A DNA stretch of 64,000 bases from Mycolicibacterium hodleri (GCF_006439015.1 NZ_RCZG01000002.1:310001-374000), one strand, 5' to 3'; counted from the stretch's first letter, positions 16,353-25,081 are shown. Numbers and translations: made by a program. The notes: generated from the sequence alone by a model not told the origin.

Positions 16353-17147
16353 TTACGGCGCAGCCTTGGTGAAGGCTCCTCGCATCACCGTGAGGGTGCC
16401 GTCTCGCAGGGCGTCGGCGAAGTTCACCACCCGGGTCAACCCGTCGTCGAGGAGCATCGGGAGGATCAATCCGGGCCGTGGAGCGTCGTCGTCGAGGGTA
16501 GCAGCGGACCACGCGTTGACCCAAGCGGTTTCGTCCTCCCACTCGACGACGTCGAAACCGCCAGACGTGATGGCTTGCTTCAGATCGGCTGGGGTGCAGA
16601 GGAAGCTATCGGAGCCATCGAGGGACCAGGGCATCGGCCACGGTGGTTGTCGGCCATCGGTGGTGCAGACTTCCCAGACGGCGAGTCGACCCGTGGGGGC
16701 AAGGACGGCGGCGATCGCAGCGAACCACGCGGGTTTGTCCTCGACATTCATCTGCACGTGCATGGTGACGGCGGCGTCGTACGGTTGGTCGACGGGCATG
16801 TCCATGATGTCAGCGTGTCGGAACTCGACGCGGTCCGCGAAACCCATTCGGGTGGTGAGGGTTTTGGCCGCATCGACGTAGGCGGGGGTGATGTCGATTC
16901 CTACCACCGTAGCGGGAGTCTGTTCGGCGATCCGGCGGGCCGGCCCACCGAATCCCGACCCGACATCGATGACCGTGTCGCCGGGTGACAGCGCCAGCCA
17001 GGTAATGAGCTTGTCGACCGCGCCCACGCCGCCGGCGTGGTACTGGTCTAGGAGTCCGGTGTGCTCCGTGGTGACGGGAGTGCCGGCGTCGATGGCATCG
17101 AGGGTTGTTGCGACTTGCCCTGCGACATTGCGTTCGGTGTAGGTCAT
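16353..17147 (-). CDS. Class I SAM-dependent methyltransferase
   Basis: 264 residues. Motif I DTVIDVGSGFGGPARRIA binds S-adenosylmethionine. VVGIDITPAYVDAAKTL supplies the acidic residue for the ribose, HADIMDMPVDQPYDAAVTMHVQMNVEDKPAWFAAIAAVLAPTGRLAVWEV completes the Rossmann core. This resembles the ubiquinone/sterol/cyclopropane-related small-molecule methyltransferases. The substrate is unknown. The start overlaps the stop of the TetR gene by 4 bp, so both form one operon, and expression is likely governed by that repressor. Confidence 0.88.
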   Translation of the reverse strand: MTYTERNVAGQVATTLDAIDAGTPVTTEHTGLLDQYHAGGVGAVDKLITWLALSPGDTVIDVGSGFGGPARRIAEQTPATVVGIDITPAYVDAAKTLTTRMGFADRVEFRHADIMDMPVDQPYDAAVTMHVQMNVEDKPAWFAAIAAVLAPTGRLAVWEVCTTDGRQPPWPMPWSLDGSDSFLCTPADLKQAITSGGFDVVEWEDETAWVNAWSAATLDDDAPRPGLILPMLLDDGLTRVVNFADALRDGTLTVMRGAFTKAAP

Positions 17148-17755
17148 GATTCGTCTCCTTGGTTGCTGCCCGTCCGCCGCGGTGGCGTCGGATCGTCGAG
17201 CCCCAGCCGTTCTCGGACTGAGCCGAGCACGAACTGGGCCGTCACCGGGTCGCTGGCCCGCGCGATCGCCACGGCGCCTGCCATCATCGCGAGTCGGGCC
17301 GCGGCCTCGGCGCGATCGTCGCGCGGCGACCCGCTGCGACCAGCGGTGAGCCGCGCGATCGTTGCTTCGACGCCGGCGGTCATCGGGGTCTCCAGCGCCG
17401 GGCTGCGACTCAGCTCCCCGGCGAGCGCCGCGATGGGACAGCCGTAACCGGGGTTGTCGACATGACTCTCCGACAGATAGAAGCGTTCGAACTCGGCGAC
17501 GGTATCGACGGTCTGTGCGTGTTCGTCGTGCGCATCGAACCTTGCCAGCGTCTGCTCGAACGCCGCGCCGACCGCTGCGGCGGCGAGGTCATCCTTGCTT
17601 GCGAAGTGACGGTAGAAACCGCCGGCCGTCATTCCGGCGTCCTTCATCACTTCGGCGACGCCGGCCCCGTCGAGGCCGCGCTCGCGCATCAATCGTGCTG
17701 CGCTGGCGACGATTCGCTGATGGCTGCGGTCCTTCTCTTGCTGCGACACCCGCAC
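17144..17755 (-). CDS. TetR family transcriptional repressor
   Basis: 203 residues. N-terminal HTH: HQRIVASAARLMRERGLDGAGVAEVMKDAGMTAGGFYRHFASKDDLAAAAV, the standard TetR DNA-binding pattern ending in FYRHFxSKddL. The C-terminal ligand-binding domain is helical with a Cys in YGCPIAALAGEL, a pattern seen in the TetR_C group of YxaF/LmrA-like repressors. Start is GTG at 17753-17755 (a second GTG two codons on is possible). It is divergent from the NmrA-like gene at 17887 with an inverted repeat in between, consistent with repression of both directions. Confidence 0.9.
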   Translation of the reverse strand: MRVSQQEKDRSHQRIVASAARLMRERGLDGAGVAEVMKDAGMTAGGFYRHFASKDDLAAAAVGAAFEQTLARFDAHDEHAQTVDTVAEFERFYLSESHVDNPGYGCPIAALAGELSRSPALETPMTAGVEATIARLTAGRSGSPRDDRAEAAARLAMMAGAVAIARASDPVTAQFVLGSVRERLGLDDPTPPRRTGSNQGDES

Positions 17756-17784
17756 TGAGAACTCCCTTCGATGCTGCTTGACAT

Positions 17785-17832
17785 TTTAGAGTATATACAT
17801 ACGCTACTAGGAGTACGGACAAACTCTAAAAT
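17785..17832. promoter_or_regulatory. Inverted repeat between tetR and the NmrA-like gene
   Basis: TTTTAGAGT at 17785-17793 is the exact reverse complement of ACTCTAAAA at 17824-17832. The first arm runs into the palindrome GTATATAC (17792-17799), which also looks like a -10 element. Both lie in the 131-bp divergent region. This is a candidate operator pair for the adjacent TetR protein. Confidence 0.45.
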
Positions 17833-17886
17833 TCGCGTGTGGCTTCCAGTTCGTGGACTGCCGCCTGATCCAAAGGACTGGACCCG

Positions 17887-18933
17887 ATGAACAACCCGAC
17901 AATTCTCGTAGCCGGCGCCACCGGGAAAACCGGCGGCGCAGTCGTAGATCTCCTGCTGGCTCGGGGCTATCCCGTGCGGGCCGCAGTCCGTGGCGAGGAC
18001 GCCCGCAGTGCGGCATTGCGTGCCCGCGGTGCAGAAACATCGATCGTGGACGTTTTTGATGCGGATCAGTGGTTCGATGCGATGAAAGGTGCACAGCGCG
18101 TTTACCACGTGGGGTTCTTCGACCCGTTCATGGTGCAGAGTGCTGCCGCCTTCGCCGTCGCCGCGCGACAGGCGCGACTGGAATCCGTGGTGCAACTCAG
18201 TCAATGGCTCGCCGGCCCCCACCACCCCGCGTTGGCGACGCGGCAGAGCTGGCTGATCGATCAGATGTTCGCCGCAATCCCCGGGATAGCTCACACCATC
18301 GTGAACCCCGGCTACTTCGCCGATAACTATCTGCGTCTGATGGACTTCGCGGCGGTGCTCGGCGTGCTGCCCGTGCTCACCGGCGACAGCAAGAACGCGC
18401 CGCCGGCCAACGAGGACATCGCCCGAGTGGCGGTGGCGGCGCTGGCCGATCCCGATCGGCACGGCGGAAAGCGTTATCGGCCGACCGGTCTGACATTGAT
18501 GTCTGCCTACGACATGGTCCCCGTCATCGGCAGCGTGCTGGGACGTCGGGTCAGGGCGTTCGACATGCCGTGGTGGATGTTCAATCGCGCCGCGCGCCTG
18601 CAGGGCGTCGCTCCAGCGGACCTGGTGGCTCTTCGCCACTACATCGTCGACCACGAGCAAGGCGCATTCGCCTACGGCGCCCCCAATGACGTGGTCGCCG
18701 AGGTGACCGGCACGCCTGCCGAACCCTTCGAGGTCACAGTGACTCGATATGCCGGTATGCCGTTCGCCCGGCGCACCGGTGTCAACCGCCGCCGGGTGAT
18801 TCGCGATTTCCTGCGTACGCCGTTACGGCGAGGCTTCGACCTCGAGCGTTACGAGATGGGGGAGCCGCCCGCGCCAAACCCGCGTTACGCGATGCAGGAC
18901 GAGCAGTGGAAGGCCCGCGTGGGGGGGCAGTGA
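17887..18933 (+). CDS. NmrA-like NAD(P)-binding oxidoreductase
   Basis: 348 residues. Begins with the Rossmann motif ILVAGATGKTGGAVVDLLLARGYPVRAAVRG, in which the GATGKTG and the Arg after the second strand indicate NADP binding. Then DVFDADQWFDAMKGAQRVYHV and the atypical SDR middle ESVVQLSQWLAGP, VNPGYFADNYL. The last 90 residues are an extra domain rich in Arg and aromatic residues. Members act as NAD(P)H-dependent reductases or redox sensors. Divergent from tetR and the methyltransferase, suggesting an inducible detoxification pathway. Exact substrate unknown. Confidence 0.85.
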   Translation: MNNPTILVAGATGKTGGAVVDLLLARGYPVRAAVRGEDARSAALRARGAETSIVDVFDADQWFDAMKGAQRVYHVGFFDPFMVQSAAAFAVAARQARLESVVQLSQWLAGPHHPALATRQSWLIDQMFAAIPGIAHTIVNPGYFADNYLRLMDFAAVLGVLPVLTGDSKNAPPANEDIARVAVAALADPDRHGGKRYRPTGLTLMSAYDMVPVIGSVLGRRVRAFDMPWWMFNRAARLQGVAPADLVALRHYIVDHEQGAFAYGAPNDVVAEVTGTPAEPFEVTVTRYAGMPFARRTGVNRRRVIRDFLRTPLRRGFDLERYEMGEPPAPNPRYAMQDEQWKARVGGQ

Positions 18934-19014
18934 TGTCGGAATGGGTCCGGTCGCCCCATCGGCGCTACCGGGCTGATCGTCGGCCGTGCCGATGCTCATT
19001 GCCGTCGACTCCCA

Positions 19015-19374
19015 CTACCTACAACAACTCGGGTCTAGGACGGAACAGAGCGCCCCGAACGCGTCGAGGGCCGGCCGGTGGAAGACGCGCATTCCCTTCC
19101 GGTCCGACACGACGAACCCGGCGCGACGAAGCTGGGCGATGTGGTGGCTGACGGTGGACTCGGTCAGTCCGAGCGCCGCGGCCAGGTCACCGCTGTTCTC
19201 CTCTCCCACAACGGAACTGAAGAGCAGCGACATGATCTTCACCCTCGCCGGGTCTGCGAGCGCCTTGAGGCGCAACGCCACTTCCAGCGCGTCGTCGTCG
19301 CTCATGGGTCCGGCGGCCACGGGCGCACAGCACACCGGCGCGGACATGTCGATCGTCGGTAGCGTCTTGGGCAC
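19015..19374 (-). CDS. arsR: ArsR-family arsenic-responsive repressor
   Basis: 119 residues. Winged-helix core: ALRLKALADPARVKIMSLL, then GDLAAALGLTESTVSHHIAQLRRAGFVVSDRKGMRVFHRP. Thiols suitable for As(III) are placed outside the classical helix-3 site: a CC pair near residue 15 (APVCCAP), a Cys near the C-terminus and a terminal CC (DPSCCR). This arrangement is typical of actinobacterial ArsR that release DNA when arsenite bridges the cysteines. Divergent from arsI-acr3-arsC, sharing the 98-bp promoter region with an inverted repeat. Confidence 0.9.
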   Translation of the reverse strand: MPKTLPTIDMSAPVCCAPVAAGPMSDDDALEVALRLKALADPARVKIMSLLFSSVVGEENSGDLAAALGLTESTVSHHIAQLRRAGFVVSDRKGMRVFHRPALDAFGALCSVLDPSCCR

Positions 19375-19399
19375 GATCTGATACTGCCATAGATTGACA

Positions 19400-19445
19400 T
19401 ATATCGAAAAGGTGGCATCGTGACTGCTACATATAGTTCGATATA
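19400..19445. promoter_or_regulatory. Inverted repeat in the ars promoter (candidate ArsR operator)
   Basis: TATATCGAA at 19400-19408 and TTCGATATA at 19437-19445 are perfect reverse complements with 28 bp between them. AT-rich imperfect dyads of this kind are bound by ArsR-type proteins. The position between arsR (start 19374) and arsI (start 19473) fits autoregulation and control of the efflux operon. Confidence 0.55.
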
Positions 19446-19472
19446 AGTCTCACAGGTAGGGGAGAACGCATC

Positions 19473-19946
19473 ATGTCCCGAGTCCAACTCGCCCTCAACG
19501 TCGACGATCTCGATGAGGCAATTACGTTCTACTCCAAGCTGTTCAACACTGGGCCCGCCAAGGTCAAGGATGGCTACGCGAACTTCGCCGTCGTCGAGCC
19601 GCCGCTGAAGCTGGTCCTGCTCGAGAACCCAGGAAAAGGCGGAAGCATCAATCATCTCGGCGTCGAGGTCGAGTCCAGTGCAACGGTGCACGCCGAGATT
19701 GGCCGGCTCACCGGTGAGGGTTTGTTCACCGACGAGGAGATCGGCACGACCTGTTGCTTCGCCACGCAGGACAAGGTTTGGGTCACCGGACCCGCCGGGG
19801 AGAAGTGGGAGGTCTACACCGTTCTCGCCGACTCGGACACCTTCGGCACCAGTCCGGAACACGCGGAGGGTGCTACCGCCGAGGGCAGTGTCTGCTGTGG
19901 CGGCACCGCCGCCGATCAGGCGGCCTCGACCAACGCGTGCTGCTGA
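19473..19946 (+). CDS. arsI: ArsI/CadI-type glyoxalase-fold protein (organoarsenical C-As lyase candidate)
   Basis: 157 residues of the vicinal oxygen chelate fold: VQLALNVDDLDEAITFYSKLFNTGPAKVKDGYANF at the N-terminus and INHLGVEVESS in the second half. The vicinal cysteines in EEIGTTCCFATQDKVWV and the following GPAGEKWEVY are hallmarks of ArsI, which cleaves carbon-arsenic bonds of trivalent methylarsenicals with Fe(II). M. tuberculosis CadI (Rv2641) is the close relative. The tail has more Cys (VCCGG, NACC). First gene of the operon, 8 bp before acr3. GGTAGGGGAG upstream is a strong RBS. Confidence 0.85.
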   Translation: MSRVQLALNVDDLDEAITFYSKLFNTGPAKVKDGYANFAVVEPPLKLVLLENPGKGGSINHLGVEVESSATVHAEIGRLTGEGLFTDEEIGTTCCFATQDKVWVTGPAGEKWEVYTVLADSDTFGTSPEHAEGATAEGSVCCGGTAADQAASTNACC

Positions 19947-19953
19947 GCCTCGG

Positions 19954-21063
19954 ATGAACGCTCGCGTCGACGCCGATTCTCACCCCGCCGTCATCGACAA
20001 GCTCTCCCGACTCGACCGCTTCCTGCCGGTGTGGATCGGGATCGCGATGGTGATCGGCCTGCTGCTGGGCCGGCTGGTTCCGGGCCTGGGCTCGGCGTTG
20101 AATCACGTTCAGGTCGACGGCATCTCGCTGCCCATCGCGGTGGGGCTGCTGATCATGATGTACCCGGTGTTGGCCAAGGTGCGCTACGACCGGTTCGGCA
20201 CGGTGACCGGTGACCGCAATCTCCTCGTCAGTTCCCTCATCCTCAACTGGGTACTCGGCCCTGCTCTCATGTTCGCGCTGGCCTGGCTGCTGCTTCCGGA
20301 CCTGCCCGAGTACCGCACCGGCCTGATCATCGTCGGTCTCGCCAGATGCATTGCCATGGTTATCATCTGGAACGATCTCGCCTGCGGAGACCGCGAAGCC
20401 GCTGCCGTCCTCGTCGCGCTCAACTCGATGTTCCAGGTCGTCATGTTCGCCGTCCTCGGCTGGTTCTACCTGTCCGTGCTCCCCGGCTGGCTCGGGCTGG
20501 AACAGACCACCATCAGCACCTCCCCGTGGCAGATCGCCAAGTCCGTGCTGATCTTCCTGGGCATCCCCCTGCTGGCGGGGTACCTGTCGCGACGTCTGGG
20601 CGAGAGGGCCAAGGGCCGCACCTGGTACGAGTCGACGTTTCTGCCAAGGATCGGACCCTGGGCACTGTACGGCCTGCTCTTCACCATCGTGATTCTGTTT
20701 GCGCTGCAAGGCGATCAGATCATCAACCGGCCACTCGACGTCGTGCGCATAGCCCTTCCGCTTTTGGCGTACTTCGCCGTCATGTGGGGTGGTGGCTATC
20801 TGCTGGGAGCCCTACTGGGGCTCGGTTATGAGCGGACCACCACTCTGGCATTCACCGCGGCGGGCAACAACTTCGAACTCGCGATCGCGGTGGCCATCGC
20901 CACCTATGGCGCGAGCTCCGGGCAGGCGCTCGCCGGCGTCGTCGGCCCACTCATCGAGGTCCCCGTGCTCGTCGCTCTCGTCTACGTCTCTCTGGCGTTG
21001 CGATCGCGCTTCGCGCCGCAGGCCCGATCGTCCAGTCCCGTGCCGGATCGGCGCACACCGTGA
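19954..21063 (+). CDS. acr3: Acr3-type arsenite efflux permease
   Basis: 369 residues with ten hydrophobic segments. Begins LDRFLPVWIGIAMVIGLLLGRLVPG, the Acr3 first helix. The family pores are seen: GLLIMMYPVLAKVRY, SLILNWVLGPALMFALAWLLLPD, and the essential Cys in GLARCIAMVIIWNDLACGD (TM4). TM9 has AFTAAGNNFELAIAVAIATYG. Exports arsenite (and antimonite) using the proton gradient. The start ATG at 19954 is chosen within a longer frame; it fits the family length. The stop overlaps arsC by 4 bp. Confidence 0.95.
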   Translation: MNARVDADSHPAVIDKLSRLDRFLPVWIGIAMVIGLLLGRLVPGLGSALNHVQVDGISLPIAVGLLIMMYPVLAKVRYDRFGTVTGDRNLLVSSLILNWVLGPALMFALAWLLLPDLPEYRTGLIIVGLARCIAMVIIWNDLACGDREAAAVLVALNSMFQVVMFAVLGWFYLSVLPGWLGLEQTTISTSPWQIAKSVLIFLGIPLLAGYLSRRLGERAKGRTWYESTFLPRIGPWALYGLLFTIVILFALQGDQIINRPLDVVRIALPLLAYFAVMWGGGYLLGALLGLGYERTTTLAFTAAGNNFELAIAVAIATYGASSGQALAGVVGPLIEVPVLVALVYVSLALRSRFAPQARSSSPVPDRRTP

Positions 21064-21485
21064 GCGACGGCAAGCCCGCCGTGTTGTTTCTCTGTACCCA
21101 CAACGCGGGCCGGTCTCAGATGGCGTTGGGCTTCTTCAATCACCTCGCAGGCGGTCAGGGAATGGCCTGGTCGGGCGGTTCAGAACCGGGCGACCAGGTG
21201 AATCCCGCGGCGGTCCAGGCGATGGCCGAGGTCGGCATCGACATCACCGGCGAATTCCCCAAGCCCTGGACCGACGAGATCGTCCGAGCCGCCGACGTCG
21301 TCGTGACCATGGGGTGCGGTGACGCCTGTCCGTTCTACCCTGGAAAGCGTTACGAGAACTGGGATCTGCCCGATCCCGCCGGTCAAGGGGTGGACGCCGT
21401 CCGCCCGATCCGCGACGACGTCGAAAGCCGTGTCCGTCACCTCCTCGACGAACTCGGCATCGCGCCGCCCCGGTCATGGAGGTAA
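21060..21485 (+). CDS. arsC: Arsenate reductase, LMW-phosphatase type
   Basis: 141 residues. P-loop with catalytic Cys: VLFLCTHNAGRSQMALGFF (C-x5-R-S). Second part has the second Cys in MGCGDACPFYPGKRYENWDLPDPAGQ, with Asp-Pro acting as general acid. This corresponds to the thioredoxin- or mycothiol-coupled ArsC group of actinobacteria; it turns arsenate into arsenite, which Acr3 exports. GTG start overlaps the acr3 stop. With arsR, arsI and acr3 it makes a complete inorganic plus organic arsenic locus. Confidence 0.93.
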   Translation: MSDGKPAVLFLCTHNAGRSQMALGFFNHLAGGQGMAWSGGSEPGDQVNPAAVQAMAEVGIDITGEFPKPWTDEIVRAADVVVTMGCGDACPFYPGKRYENWDLPDPAGQGVDAVRPIRDDVESRVRHLLDELGIAPPRSWR

Positions 21486-21566
21486 GACGTCCCAGATGGC
21501 AAGTTGCCCCACCAACCCAACATCGCAGCCAATATGCTCTGGGGGGCGTTCAGCCGGGAGGGGACC

Positions 21567-22472
21567 ATGGCCGCACTGCGAATTGGGTACGACGGGGCCG
21601 AGCTCCCGGCGGCAACTGAACTTCGTGGCGCATGCCTGCGGCTGAAGAGTGCCATGCGACTCGCCGGGATGCGCCCCATGCCACGGCTGCCCGCCCGTAC
21701 GTCTGTCGATCTGCGAGGCAAGCGGATCCTGCTCACGGGTGCCTCGTCCGGCATCGGCGCGGTCGGTGCCGCCAAACTCGCAGCCAAGGGGGCAACGGTG
21801 ATCGCCGTGGCACGCCGCGAGCACCTGCTTACCGAGGTGGTCGAAAAGATCACGGCGACAGGCGGACACGCGATCTCGATGCCGACGAACGTGACCGACA
21901 TGGACGCCGTCGACGAACTGGTTCAGGCCGTTGGCCGGGTGGACATCCTGGTCAACAACGCGGGCCGCTCGATCAGGCGACCGCTGCTCGACTCGCTGGA
22001 ACGTTGGCATGACGTCGAGCGCACCATGGCGATCAATTACTACGCTCCGCTGCGCCTGATCCGGGGCCTGGCGCCCGGGATGGTCGAGCGCGGCGACGGG
22101 CACATCATCAACATCTCGAGCTGGCGCGTGATGCCGGAGTCCTCGCCGCTGTTCAGCGTCTACAACGCCTCAAAGGCCGCTCTCAGCGCCGTCAGCCGTG
22201 TCATCGACAACGAATTGGCTGATTCGGGTGTGCACTCGACGACCATCTACTACCCCTTGGTGGACACCCCGATGATCGCCCCCACCCGCGCCTACGACGG
22301 TCTCGCCGCGCTCACCGCCGACGAGGCCGCGGAGTGGCTGGTCACCGCGGCACGCACCCGACCGATCCGAATCGCACCCCGCAAGACGCTGGCCCTTCGG
22401 GCACTCGACATCGTCTCGCCCCTGTTGCTCAACGGCGTGACGAAGCGGTCGACACCGAAGCCCGTGATCTAG
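21567..22472 (+). CDS. Short-chain dehydrogenase/reductase
   Basis: 301 residues from MAALRIGYDG, preceded by GGGAGGGG. Rossmann motif RILLTGASSGIGAVGAAKLAAKGATVIAVARR (NADP-type Arg-Arg), VDILVNNAGRSIRRP, catalytic Ser in INISSW, and Y-x3-K in YNASKAALSAVS. The 60-residue N-terminal extension before the Rossmann fold is longer than in classical SDRs. The sequence after YxxxK (YYPLVDTPMIAPT) fits acyl-chain or quinone reductases of mycobacteria. Substrate unknown. 13 bp before an EamA-type transporter, so probably one operon. Confidence 0.85.
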   Translation: MAALRIGYDGAELPAATELRGACLRLKSAMRLAGMRPMPRLPARTSVDLRGKRILLTGASSGIGAVGAAKLAAKGATVIAVARREHLLTEVVEKITATGGHAISMPTNVTDMDAVDELVQAVGRVDILVNNAGRSIRRPLLDSLERWHDVERTMAINYYAPLRLIRGLAPGMVERGDGHIINISSWRVMPESSPLFSVYNASKAALSAVSRVIDNELADSGVHSTTIYYPLVDTPMIAPTRAYDGLAALTADEAAEWLVTAARTRPIRIAPRKTLALRALDIVSPLLLNGVTKRSTPKPVI

Positions 22473-22485
22473 AGCGGAGGTCTAG

Positions 22486-23400
22486 ATGCCAGGCGACAAG
22501 GTAGGGCACCGCCCCGAGAACCTCGGCCTGGGAGCGATTCTCACGACCGCGGCGTTCCTCTGCGTCGCCCTGGTCGGCGCGTTGGCGAAGGCGTCGGGGC
22601 GGTACACGTCGACCGGCGTCATCCTGCTCTTCCAGAACCTGATCTGCCTCGTGTTCATCACACCGGTGGTGCTGCGTGGCGGATGGACCTCGTTGCGCAC
22701 GGGCAAGCTCGGGCTGCACGTCTTGCGCGCGGCAACCGGTACCGCGTGCTGGTACTCGCTGTTCTTCGCGATCACGCAGATACCGCTTGCGAACGCGACA
22801 CTGCTGACCTACAGCGCCCCGCTCTGGATGCCGCTGATCGCCTGGATCGTGACCCGACAGAAGGTGGCGAAGGCGACCTGGGCGGGCGCCGGCATCGGCT
22901 TTGCCGGAGTGATTCTCGTGCTGCAGCCGCAAGATCACGGCTTCGCGGTCGGCGAGGTTTCGGCGCTCGCAGGCGCCGTGTTCCTTGCGGTGGCGATGAT
23001 GTCCGTCCGCTGGCTGGGAGCAACCGAACCGGTCACCAGAATCCTCTTCTACTACTTCTTGCTCTCCACCGTGATGTCCGCCCCCATTGCGGCGTTCGAC
23101 TGGCAACAATTTCCGGCGCGAGCCAGGCCGTGGCTGGTCGCTCTCGGCTTCGCTCAGCTGTTCTCGCAGGTCCTCATCGTCGTGGCCTATCGCTACGCAC
23201 CGGCAGAGAAGCTGGGGCCGTTCATCTACTCCGTCATCGTCTTCACCGCGCTCATCGACTGGATCGTCTGGGATCACTCGCCGACCCCGTTCACGTATCT
23301 GGGCATGGCTTTGGTCATCGGCGGCGGGTTGGTGGCCGTCCGCGCACGATCAGCTGCTTCCATTCCGTCCCAGGTCATCGCCGATCCACTTCTGCCCTGA
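22486..23400 (+). CDS. DMT/EamA-family transporter
   Basis: 304 residues with ten transmembrane segments in two EamA halves: first half AILTTAAFLCVALVGALAKASG to WAGAGIGFAGVILVLQP, second half SALAGAVFLAVAMMSVRWLG to YLGMALVIGGGLVAVRAR. Typical conserved features are the PLANATLLTYSAPLWMPLIAW helix and the YAPAEKLGPFIYS helix. It exports or imports a small metabolite. GGAGG six bases before the ATG. Linked to the preceding SDR, which may make or modify the transported compound. Confidence 0.88.
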   Translation: MPGDKVGHRPENLGLGAILTTAAFLCVALVGALAKASGRYTSTGVILLFQNLICLVFITPVVLRGGWTSLRTGKLGLHVLRAATGTACWYSLFFAITQIPLANATLLTYSAPLWMPLIAWIVTRQKVAKATWAGAGIGFAGVILVLQPQDHGFAVGEVSALAGAVFLAVAMMSVRWLGATEPVTRILFYYFLLSTVMSAPIAAFDWQQFPARARPWLVALGFAQLFSQVLIVVAYRYAPAEKLGPFIYSVIVFTALIDWIVWDHSPTPFTYLGMALVIGGGLVAVRARSAASIPSQVIADPLLP

Positions 23401-23562
23401 CGGCTGCGTCAATAGCGAATGGTCTGACGTCCGGTTCCACGCCGATCCGCAGGTGCCGACGCACTCGCGGTTGGACCGCAGCGAGAAATTTTGGATTCTC
23501 CCGGCAGAACGCCTAGCAAATCCGCCGGTGGAAATATAGGGTAGCGGACTAGGAGGTAGACA

Positions 23563-23841
23563 ATGAAGCCATTGCTTGCAGTTACCCTCGCCCTCGGCAT
23601 TGCGGTCGGCGCCGCCCCGACGGCGGCGGCCAGTCAGGGTCACTACCTCGAGCAGCTCCAACCACGAATCACCTACCTCACCAGCGAACAATTGCTGACA
23701 GAGGGCTACAAGGTGTGCCGATACGTCGGCGTCGGAAGGCCCACAGCCGATGCGATCCCCATGGTCATGAACGACCTCCGGGTGACAGTGTCCGCGGCCA
23801 TGGACATCATCCCCGCGGCCGTCGAAGAGCTCGATTGTTGA
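23563..23841 (+). CDS. DUF732 family small secreted protein
   Basis: 92 residues with signal peptide MKPLLAVTLALGIAVGAAPTAAA. Mature part has two Cys: TEGYKVCRYVG in the middle and a terminal LDC. A pattern of Leu- and Thr-rich helices (YLTSEQLLTEGYKVCRY) with a final VEELDC is typical of DUF732, a mycobacterium-restricted family of secreted proteins with unknown function. The RBS AGGAGG is perfect. Isolated gene. Confidence 0.75.
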   Translation: MKPLLAVTLALGIAVGAAPTAAASQGHYLEQLQPRITYLTSEQLLTEGYKVCRYVGVGRPTADAIPMVMNDLRVTVSAAMDIIPAAVEELDC

Positions 23842-23927
23842 CCACGGGGTCAAGCCGGGAAGATATCTGACCGAGAAACGGGTTCCCATGGTGGAATGCA
23901 GACCACCACGGGAATGAGGTACACCCA

Positions 23928-25079
23928 ATGACCGCAGACTTGCCCGACACCGCATTGGAACTGAGGTCCCTGGTGACCTCGGAGGGCACGCTGGAGTTGT
24001 CTCTGCACGACGTTCCGGTGCCCGCTCCCGCCGAGAACCAGGTCTTGGTCCGCGTGGAAGCCTCGCCGATCAATCCGTCGGACCTCGGACTGCTCGTCGC
24101 CACCGCGGACATGACCACCGCGACCGTCACGGGTACGCCGCAGCGCCCCATCGTCACCACATCATTGGGGGACGGGGCCGTCGACGCGCTGTCGGCCCGA
24201 CTCGGCGAGTCGCTCCCCGTCGGTAATGAGGGTGCTGGCACCGTCGTGGCCGCGGGCTCGTCGGCAGCGGCACAAGCCCTTCTCGGGACCACCGTGGGCA
24301 TGGCCGGCGGCGCGATGTACTCGCAGTACCGAGTCGTCGATGCCGGCGCGTGTCTCGAATTGCCCGAAGGAACTTCCGCGAAGGACGGGGCGTCGTCCTT
24401 CGTCAACCCCCTGACGGCGCTCGGCATGGTGGAGACCATGCGGCGCGAAGGGCATTCGGGTCTGGTGCACACGGCCGCGGCGTCCAACCTGGGCCAGATG
24501 CTCGTCAAGATCTGCAAGGAAGACGGGATACCGCTGGTCAACGTCGTTCGCAAGCCGGAACAGGCGGAGATTCTCAAGTCACTGGGCGCAGCCCACGTCT
24601 GCGACTCGTCGTCGCCGACGTTCACCGACGACCTCGTCGAGGCACTGAAGGCGACGTCGGCGACGTTGGCGTTCGACGCGACGGGTGGAGGCACGCTGGC
24701 AAGCCAGATCCTCAACGGCATGGAGAAGGCGGCGAATTCTACGGAGGCCGGCGGCGGATACTCGCGCTACGGCTCCACCGTTCACAAGCAGGTCTACATC
24801 TACGGCGGACTCGACACCGGCCCGACGACGCTGATCAGAAATTTCGGCATGGCGTGGGGGATAGGTGGCTGGCTGCTCACCCCATTCCTACAAAGCGCAG
24901 GGGCCGAGACCATCGCGCGACTTCGCGCCCGCGTGGCCGCCGGCCTCACCACGACGTTCGCGAGCACCTACACCCGAGAGGTGTCCCTCGCCGGGATGCT
25001 CAGCCCCGACGCCTTCACCAACTACGTCAAGCGGGCGACCGGGGAGAAGTTCCTCGTCACGCCGCAGGCGGTCACCTAG
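23928..25079 (+). CDS. Quinone-oxidoreductase-like MDR superfamily protein
   Basis: 383 residues. N-terminal GroES-like part: LVRVEASPINPSDLGLLVA, followed by GNEGAGTVVAAGSSAAA. The nucleotide-binding half has VHTAAASNLGQMLVKICKEDGIPLVNVVRKPEQAEILKSLGAAHVCDS and LAFDATGGGTLASQIL. There are no zinc ligands, so this is a zinc-independent NADPH:quinone reductase-like enzyme; the region YSRYGSTVHKQVYIYGGLD is a characteristic of the larger bacterial relatives. Substrate unknown. Ends 2 bp before the convergent DUF1906 gene. Confidence 0.88.
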   Translation: MTADLPDTALELRSLVTSEGTLELSLHDVPVPAPAENQVLVRVEASPINPSDLGLLVATADMTTATVTGTPQRPIVTTSLGDGAVDALSARLGESLPVGNEGAGTVVAAGSSAAAQALLGTTVGMAGGAMYSQYRVVDAGACLELPEGTSAKDGASSFVNPLTALGMVETMRREGHSGLVHTAAASNLGQMLVKICKEDGIPLVNVVRKPEQAEILKSLGAAHVCDSSSPTFTDDLVEALKATSATLAFDATGGGTLASQILNGMEKAANSTEAGGGYSRYGSTVHKQVYIYGGLDTGPTTLIRNFGMAWGIGGWLLTPFLQSAGAETIARLRARVAAGLTTTFASTYTREVSLAGMLSPDAFTNYVKRATGEKFLVTPQAVT

Positions 25080-25081
25080 CT

